Assembly: GCA_012934845.2 (NCBI GenBank)
Contig: WNNJ02000494.1
Location: forward strand, 62,001 to 126,000
DNA from: Pomphorhynchus laevis
Lineage: Eukaryota; Acanthocephala; Palaeacanthocephala; Echinorhynchida; Pomphorhynchidae
DNA length: 64,000 nt
Direction of reading: 5' to 3'
The notes beneath the pieces were generated by a model that worked only from the letters and a program-made list of their open reading frames with translations, made no database searches and had not been told where the DNA came from. How positions within the stretch are numbered: the first letter of the stretch is position 1; each line of letters begins with the position of its first letter. Shown one piece after another: positions 58,906-64,000 of the stretch. The translations under genes were made by a program, and so were the position numbers.

Positions 58906-59355
58906 TCAGATAGGACTTAACACCATATTTTTATGCCGTCTGCAAAATATAAACAAGGAGAGTGAAGTTGAGTCAATGGACTGTCCAAAAACATATGAAA
59001 CAAAAACAGAACATGTGAAACGGGTTGCCTCACGTGCATGCTGATGCAGACCACTGTTGTGTAGAACACTCAATAAAACCGAGCCCGATGCAATGCGACT
59101 AGGAGATGAAAACGAGTCCCAATCAATTGAGGGAATATTCAGATCTCCTAAGATTATGCATTTTATCTGTTGACCACAGAGCTTAATAAGTTCTATTAAA
59201 TCATCGCTACTTGCCAAAGGAGGACGATAGAACACTAGCACATACATAGAATTGACCTGATCAAGGCACAATTTGAGGTATAAAGCTTCAATCCCATTGT
59301 CATCACTAATCGTCTGCAAACACACTACATCAATACCTAAACTACAATATAGCAA
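58906..59355 (-). CDS. LINE APE-type endonuclease fragment
   Basis: A 149-codon frame. It contains the exonuclease-endonuclease-phosphatase motifs YRPP (residues about 43-46) and LGDLNIPSIDW (about 70-80; Asp and Asn of GDxN are catalytic). The histidine-containing C-terminal motif is missing because the frame runs, after ATRFT, into a 52-bp sequence that is also found outside the element at 61261-61313. It is a nicking enzyme fragment, not functional. Confidence 0.75.
   Translation of the reverse strand: MLYCSLGIDVVCLQTISDDNGIEALYLKLCLDQVNSMYVLVFYRPPLASSDDLIELIKLCGQQIKCIILGDLNIPSIDWDSFSSPSRIASGSVLLSVLHNSGLHQHAREATRFTCSVFVSYVFGQSIDSTSLSLFIFCRRHKNMVLSPI
58953..59004. repeat. 52-bp direct repeat bracketing LINE J, left copy
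   Basis: AACAAGGAGAGTGAAGTTGA ... GGACTGTCCAAAAACATATG. The right copy is at 61261-61313 with about three differences. Confidence 0.9.
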
Positions 59356-59975
59356 TACACCCCTCCTCTTCGACCAGATCGATCACAACGAAACAGGTTA
59401 TATCCATTTATGAATAATAAGCTGTCAGGAACAAGGTCAGAGAGCCAAGATTCACTAAGAGCAATGATGATGAGAAGTAGCTATGACCTTCAATTCATCC
59501 ATTATTGAAAACGTTTCGAACTTTCGAATATATAACTTTGAGCCATTTGTTGTTTTTACGATATGGCGCATTGGGTCTTATCTTACAATTCTCAGAAAAA
59601 GTTTTTATAGCGGGGGCCATCTAAATCGTGGACGACGCTGAACTACCCAAAAATTTACAATTTGCAGATCAGTTACTCCAGATTCTATCCGAGCATTTAG
59701 CTCGGTCCGAGCAACACGCCAGAGACAACGCTCAGCGAAAGACATATCTGTCAACAATCGAAATGGGGACTGCCTAAGTTTAGATCTGCGTTTTAACAAC
59801 TCAGGACCACTGAGGATGTACGAAAGACAACTTTCATCAAACGAGAACGTTCTTCAAGATTGTTGCGACGGTCTATCCTAAATATCGCAATAGGGCGAAC
59901 TTCTGAAATATATGGATCTTCTGGAGAAATATTAACTCTCAATATTTTTTAGAATTGTTCAACATCATGGTCCAC

Positions 59976-60824
59976 TCAAGTTTGAGCCACATCAGACGAC
60001 GACTCGAGAACGTTCGTAATAATTAAACACCGATCCCGAGAAGATTCATTAGACTTGCTGGATAAGAATGACCTGTGACTATTTAGTGGGCCAGTTTGTC
60101 GTTGAGAGAATATCTGACTGAAAACTTTTCTAGGCAGTTCACTAAAAACTTTTCTAGACTGTTCACCCTCGATTGCAACCTGGTGTGGAATTTCGATACA
60201 ATGAGAGTCTATATCATTGTTATCTGATTGCTTCGTGAGAGAAAGTGAGGTAGGCCATGTGGATCGTGACTTGCCAATGGAATTGACAGCTTCTTTGTTA
60301 ATGACTATTTCCGACTCAGTTTCCATACCCAGACTAGACATGATTTTACTAATTGTGAAATTCGATATCATGTCATCTGGGAGTATATGGCTGGTGTTTT
60401 TTGTATCTCTCAGGTCTCCGTCATAGGTATGATTAAACACAATATCTTGACTTGGCATAGTTTGACAATCTTCGCTTGATAGATCATTCGTATGAGTTAC
60501 ATCTTTAAGTGATGTACAACTCCAACCGACGGAGTGAACATCATTGGATTCTCTGGACGTATCAGCAGCAAATATGATATCGGAATTATTCGGTGTGATC
60601 CTTGAGATAATTTGCAATAAAATCGAAGCGCTGCAATATCCACAAATAAATTTCTTATCACACATAGCCGATTGCTCGGACTCCTGAATTGAGACGGTTG
60701 TCCAGACATCACAACCCAAGGAGTCACAACAAACTTGTTGTGTTGTGTACTTTGTATGATTTTTCGTCTTTTCCATTGTCGTGCCTGTCTTCTCTTGTCT
60801 TCGTTTACTAGATGTTGATCCCAT
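59976..60824 (-). CDS. ORF1 protein of the CR1-like LINE, intact frame
   Basis: A 282-codon uninterrupted frame starting at ATG 60824-60822 and ending in TGA. The N-terminus is basic (MGSTSSKRRQEK) and is followed by a cysteine cluster at residues 32-64 (CCDSLGCDVW ... CDKKFICGYC), the PHD/zinc-ribbon-like shape known from CR1 and L2 ORF1 proteins, in which such domains mediate protein or nucleic-acid contacts. The middle is acidic and serine-rich with no clear fold, and the C-terminus (SSKSNESSRDRCLIITNVLE) leads into the next ORF. It presumably binds the element's RNA. That this frame is whole while the following ORF is broken is unusual. Confidence 0.75.
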   Translation of the reverse strand: MGSTSSKRRQEKTGTTMEKTKNHTKYTTQQVCCDSLGCDVWTTVSIQESEQSAMCDKKFICGYCSASILLQIISRITPNNSDIIFAADTSRESNDVHSVGWSCTSLKDVTHTNDLSSEDCQTMPSQDIVFNHTYDGDLRDTKNTSHILPDDMISNFTISKIMSSLGMETESEIVINKEAVNSIGKSRSTWPTSLSLTKQSDNNDIDSHCIEIPHQVAIEGEQSRKVFSELPRKVFSQIFSQRQTGPLNSHRSFLSSKSNESSRDRCLIITNVLESSSDVAQT

Positions 60825-61260
60825 TTGTAGGTTGTTTGTGTGAATTTCTTTGAATTTACGTCTTTGTAATTACTTTAGATCTCAAACTTTTTTAATTAGT
60901 GAAAGTGAAATTATAATTGATCCTTCTGAAATCCTGTTTCTGAAGAATCGTTCTTCTGAAATCGTTTGTATGTTTATTAGTTATCAATTTCACACGATCA
61001 AAAGTTTTCGCGAATTGTCGTAAGTTGTAGTATATAAAGTTGTCGTAGTAATCGGAGTCGTAGGTTGTCGTAGTAAGTTATCCACCGATTTATTGATCCT
61101 TACTGTATTATCTCCTTTATATTAGCTCTCAAATGTATGTTTATTAGTTATCAAACTTTTTTAAGGAAAAAAGTTATACTATTCTATAACTTCCCTTGTT
61201 TCATTGTGTGTTTAAGCTGTTTAAATTTTTTTAGTAATCATATAAGCCCAACGCGAAAGA

Positions 61261-61313
61261 ATGAACAAGGAGAGTGAAGTTGAGTCAGTGGACTGTCCAT
61301 GAACATATGAAAC
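61261..61313. repeat. 52-bp direct repeat bracketing LINE J, right copy
   Basis: Same as 58953-59004. It begins at the 5' limit of the LINE, so the pair looks like an unusually long target-site duplication or the product of a local duplication. Confidence 0.9.
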
Positions 61314-61432
61314 AATAAATGTCCTAGTACAGTTTTATCTTAACATTGTGTTCTTTTCTATTTTTATATTTTTCTATTGTTGTTATCTGTGAGCGGTCAA
61401 ACGAGGCATCTGGATATTATACCTGAAGTATA

Positions 61433-61717
61433 CAGAGTATTTCATTATTATAGACCCCTTTTTGCATTATTATAGACCCCTTTTTGCATTATTATAGACC
61501 CCTATTTGCATTATTATAGACCCCTATTTGCATTATTATAGAACCCTTTTTGCATTATTATGGACCCTATTTGCATTATTATAGACCCTTTTTGCATTAT
61601 TATAGACCCCTATTTGCATTATTATAGACCCCTATTTGCATTATTATAGACCCCTATTTGCATTATTATAGACCCCTATTTGCATTATTATAGACTCCTC
61701 CTTCAGGTTGCTTTGGT
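61433..61717 (+). repeat. left terminal inverted repeat with 12 units of 22 bp
   Basis: After the outermost 10 bases, units of 22 bp (first 16 bases CATTATTATAGACCCC, then a short A/T part ending in G) follow head to tail from 61443 to 61682: 11 full units (two are 21 bp) plus a partial twelfth. Then ACTCCTCCTTCAGG and GTTGCTTTGGTT complete the arm. Confidence 0.95.
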
Positions 61718-61783
61718 TCATGTTATTTTTTACGAATAACCATAATATAATTTTAAAACTAAAAATATAAAAAGGTATTTAAT

Positions 61784-62071
61784 TTAAATAAAATCAGCAT
61801 GTAAAATTGCTTGTAAAACCCATCTTCTCATATGTTCAAAGTATCCAGTCATTATGAAGTTATCATTTGTAACTATGCCATTAATTACACCAATAAGCAT
61901 TTGAGGATTGGTAGATGCGGGTCGTTGTTTGACTCTTGCTTTTAGACATGCAAAGAATTCCTCAATAGGATTGAGCTGAGGAGAGTACGGAGGTAAGAAC
62001 ATAAGTATGTAGTTTTTCCTGTTAAACGCTTCGCGAACCTCGGCTGTCTTGTGTATGGATGCGTTGTCCAT
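61784..62071 (-). CDS. Tc1/mariner-type transposase, C-terminal part
   Basis: A 95-codon frame. The second catalytic aspartate is in VIMDNASIHK and the third acidic residue in LPPYSPQLNPIEEFF, with 34 residues between them: a DD34E triad as in Tc1-like enzymes. The coding frame continues upstream of this ATG (CAITTSGVFAHKTKIGSF, YVIMDNA) to about 62215, where it is shifted relative to the N-terminal part by a small deletion. So one stop and one frameshift separate this copy from an intact enzyme of about 350 residues. Confidence 0.88.
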   Translation of the reverse strand: MDNASIHKTAEVREAFNRKNYILMFLPPYSPQLNPIEEFFACLKARVKQRPASTNPQMLIGVINGIVTNDNFIMTGYFEHMRRWVLQAILHADFI

Positions 62072-62263
62072 TATTACATATTTCCTGTTGTTGCTTTCTA
62101 ACGGTGGAAACTTTGAAGAAATGAATTCTATAATATCAATAGATTTAAAACTTCCGATTTTGGTTTTATGTGCGAAAACACCAGAAGTTGTTATAGCACA
62201 CAGCAGTGAAACATTTACACCTTTCGAATTTGGGACATTAATAAAACACTTCGTATTTTTTGG

Positions 62264-62833
62264 CTAACACCCCATTTTCTGATGCAAATGTAGATTAAAC
62301 CCAGATTCGTCAAGAAAAATCAATCTGTCATCGGCAATCGTATTGATAGTTGTTCCATATTGGGCCCTTGTTGTTTTGTTGATGTTACTGTTTCTATTTA
62401 TCGGAACCAAGGTCAGCGTCTTCCTTGTGTAATTCATTTTCTTTATGATTCTTGAGACGGTTGAAATGGAATAGGAACCTAAAGCATTGTATGAAGAAAG
62501 AGTAGATGCCAGTGTTTTTAAACTTGCGCATGGGTTAGAAGCTATCTCTGTAGATAAAATGCTTTTCTCAAACGACAAATTTTTCAAGTTCAATGTTTTT
62601 TCTCTAGCAGTTTTAAAATTTGTTAAATCAACAAAATCCCCATTGAGATATTTCTTATATAACCTTTTTACTGTACTTTTTGATAGGTTTAATATAGAAG
62701 ACATGTCCTTAAAGGTTAAGTCCTTTCCCTGCTGATTGAGAAAACATTCTATAATGTTTCTGGTAATCACTTGTCTCTTTTTACGTGTTTCTTCTTCATG
62801 TTCTCTGCTGGTTTCTGAATTTTGAGTATTCAT
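62264..62833 (-). CDS. Tc1/mariner-type transposase, N-terminal part
   Basis: A 189-codon frame from ATG 62833, just inside the right inverted repeat. Residues about 25-75 hold a helix-turn-helix (KDLTFKDMSSILNLSKSTVK) that would bind the inverted repeats. A second winged-helix-like part (ISTVSRIIKKMNYTRK) follows near residue 125. The first catalytic aspartate is in LIFLDESGFNLH. The frame ends at a TAG after KMGC; the same frame continues PKNTKCFINVPNSKGVNVSL, as in the family (WxPKGxxxxxxxPxxRGxxVSL), so the TAG is an internal stop in the transposase. Confidence 0.88.
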   Translation of the reverse strand: MNTQNSETSREHEEETRKKRQVITRNIIECFLNQQGKDLTFKDMSSILNLSKSTVKRLYKKYLNGDFVDLTNFKTAREKTLNLKNLSFEKSILSTEIASNPCASLKTLASTLSSYNALGSYSISTVSRIIKKMNYTRKTLTLVPINRNSNINKTTRAQYGTTINTIADDRLIFLDESGFNLHLHQKMGC

Positions 62834-62861
62834 TCTTGGGTAAAATTTTTATTTAAATATA

Positions 62862-63149
62862 AACCAAAGCAACCTGAAGGAGGGGTCTATAATAATGCAA
62901 ATAGGGGTCTATAATAATGCAAATAGGGGTTTATAATAATGCAAAAAGGGGTCTATAATAATGCAAATAGGGGTCCATAATAATGCAAAAATGGTTCTAT
63001 AATAATGCAAATAGGGGTCTATAATAATGTAAATAGGGGTCTATAATAATGCAAATAGGGGTCTATAATAATGCAAATAGGGGTCTATAATAATGCAAAA
63101 AGGGGTCTATAATAATGCAAAAAGGGGTGTATAATAATGAAATACTCTG
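62862..63149 (-). repeat. right terminal inverted repeat with 12 units of 22 bp
   Basis: Mirror image of the left arm: AACCAAAGC, CCTGAAGGA, then GGGGTCTATAATAATG at 22-bp steps from 62882 to 63139 (12 units, variants GGGGTTTAT, GGGGTCCAT, ATGGTTCTAT, GGGGTGTAT), then AAATACTCTG. Confidence 0.95.
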
Positions 63150-63213
63150 TAAATAATCAAATATTTGAATAGAATATTTACGAAGAGAAATTCGAGCTAA
63201 GTGTTGTATTTCC

Positions 63214-63301
63214 GATAAAATAGTGCTAGGAATAAGAAATTATAAAGATAATTTTATGTAAAAACAGATTCAATCTAAATTGTTGTAGACATTATTTCTT
63301 T
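63214..63301. repeat. 87-bp direct repeat, copy 2
   Basis: See 58534-58620. The two copies bracket LINE J and the Tc1/mariner-type element. Confidence 0.85.
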
Positions 63302-63535
63302 ACATTATTAATCCACAATGTTAATGAAGTTCAATTTATTCTAATGTTCTATTTATTAATATTTATATTCTTCCATATGTATGTGGAATGATGTGAGTTT
63401 GCTGACGCATCGATAAACTTGATCACTTAAAAGCAAAAAAATTGAATCACTGGTGTGGCCTTGATTATCACAGCACTCACGGTGATGCTTCTTTAATTAT
63501 CTCTAGCACGTGATCCATGCTAATAATTCTGGATC

Positions 63536-63942
63536 TTAGATTATTTCACCATCTAACGTCTCGTACACATAAACATCTGTATTTTTAAATACATGATTGA
63601 TATCATAATAATAAAAATTATTTTTAGCTACGCTGACGGCTGTGCTCACATTTGTTATCTCTAATGTGACTTTGTTTTCCAAAATTTAAGTTCATCGAGA
63701 TACGCGCAGACTTTTGTAATATTGAAAATGAGTTAGGAACAATCCAAGCGTAATTGGCGTATTTAGAATGAAGATTTGATAGAGGATGCAACGTGATGTA
63801 TATATGATCAGAACAGGCATGATTCCAAATAACTACAAATGTTCTATGTATTTTTAATTACTGTTCATGCTGGAAAGATCAAATATAACAGTATGATCAT
63901 TTGCGTCTAGTGGAACACATATAATTACATAACGATGTTTAT
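63536..63942 (-). CDS. speculative 3' end of a gene with very short introns
   Basis: Two overlapping protein-like open runs lie on the minus strand: about 88 codons (63867-63604, with WNHACSDHIYITLHPLSNLH) and about 50 codons (63688-63536, with ITNVSTAVSVAKNNFYYYDI), in different frames. A GT-AG pair 63703-63670 (34 nt, donor GTATCT) would join them in frame, and 63861-63833 (29 nt) or a nearby site would add an upstream block (VPLDANDHTVIFDLSSMN). The product is unknown and runs past the right edge. The fit is neat, but chance frames of this size are expected. Confidence 0.25.
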
Positions 63943-64000
63943 CTGATCATTTGGTGAAAACAAGATCCAATATTCAGATGAACAAAATACAATTAACCGA

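Larger units (their letters stand above)
58906..61260 (-). mobile_element. 5' half of a CR1-like LINE (copy J)
   Basis: Minus strand: 5' leader from about 61260, intact ORF1 (60824-59976), a decayed segment (59970-59480), then the endonuclease: IIIALSESWLSDLVPDSLLF near 59475-59415, NLFRCDRSGRR near 59400-59365, and the frame 59355-58906 with VLVFYRPPLASSDDLIELI and IILGDLNIPSIDWDSFSSP. After ATRFT (about 59020) the LINE sequence stops; no RT follows. This is the reverse of usual 5' truncation. Confidence 0.85.
61433..63149 (-). mobile_element. Tc1/mariner-type transposon with iterated inverted repeats
   Basis: 1717 bp, flanked by TA at 61431-61432 and 63150-63151, the target duplication made by Tc1/mariner transposases. 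The outer ends are CAGAGTATTTCATTATTATA and its complement. The inner ends of the inverted repeats are GTTGCTTTGGTT and its complement. The transposase lies between them on the minus strand in two visible frames. It looks structurally whole as a transposon, with two lesions in the transposase. Confidence 0.93.

Overview
This window is eukaryotic, almost certainly invertebrate animal, nuclear DNA. It is strongly A+T-rich by eye and carries long stretches without genes, a 53-unit TA microsatellite and a crowded set of broken animal-type transposons: several LINE families with APE endonuclease and reverse transcriptase (RT), Penelope-like elements (PLEs) with a GIY-YIG domain, a Tc1/mariner-type transposon, a hAT-type MITE and foldback elements. 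No rRNA, tRNA, CRISPR or bacterial operon structure was seen. The species cannot be fixed from the sequence.

Only two host genes are well supported. The first fills positions 1-1272 on the minus strand and runs off the left edge: 424 uninterrupted codons for a cysteine-rich, probably glycosylated membrane protein with a signal peptide and one C-terminal membrane segment. The second (23369-23947, plus) encodes a 192-residue EF-hand protein of the neuronal calcium sensor / calcineurin-B type. A few other stretches (32.99, 35.8, 63.5 kb) have protein-like open runs that could be joined across very small introns, but runs of that length are expected by chance in such A+T-rich DNA, so they are given low confidence.

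Layout: 1-1.3 kb membrane protein gene; 1.7-2.4 kb duplicated block split by (TA)n; 2.8-3.8 kb PLE; 5.5-11.6 kb a LINE between two near-identical 816-bp direct repeats; 12.9-16 kb a minus-strand LINE and two PLE pieces lying head to head; 17.1 kb hAT MITE; 17.7-22.8 kb palindromes, a 245-bp tandem array with hammerhead-ribozyme-like cores and an inverted repeat with similar cores; 23.4 kb EF-hand gene; 25.5-30.2 kb a long LINE (family BC) and a PLE fragment; 30.9-32.5 kb mosaic repeats in inverted relation to 22.2-22.8 kb; 33-44 kb mostly A+T-rich repeats with short LINE scraps; 44.1-48.1 kb the best family-BC LINE; 50.2-57.5 kb LINEs nested in and abutting one another; 58.9-61.3 kb the 5' half of a CR1-like LINE with an intact ORF1; 61.4-63.15 kb a complete-looking Tc1/mariner-type transposon.

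The most unusual item is that last transposon. It has TA target duplications, a DD34E transposase (two visible lesions) and terminal inverted repeats of about 285 bp, each built mainly from 12 head-to-tail copies of a 22-bp unit. That is a foldback-like end architecture on a Tc1/mariner-type core.
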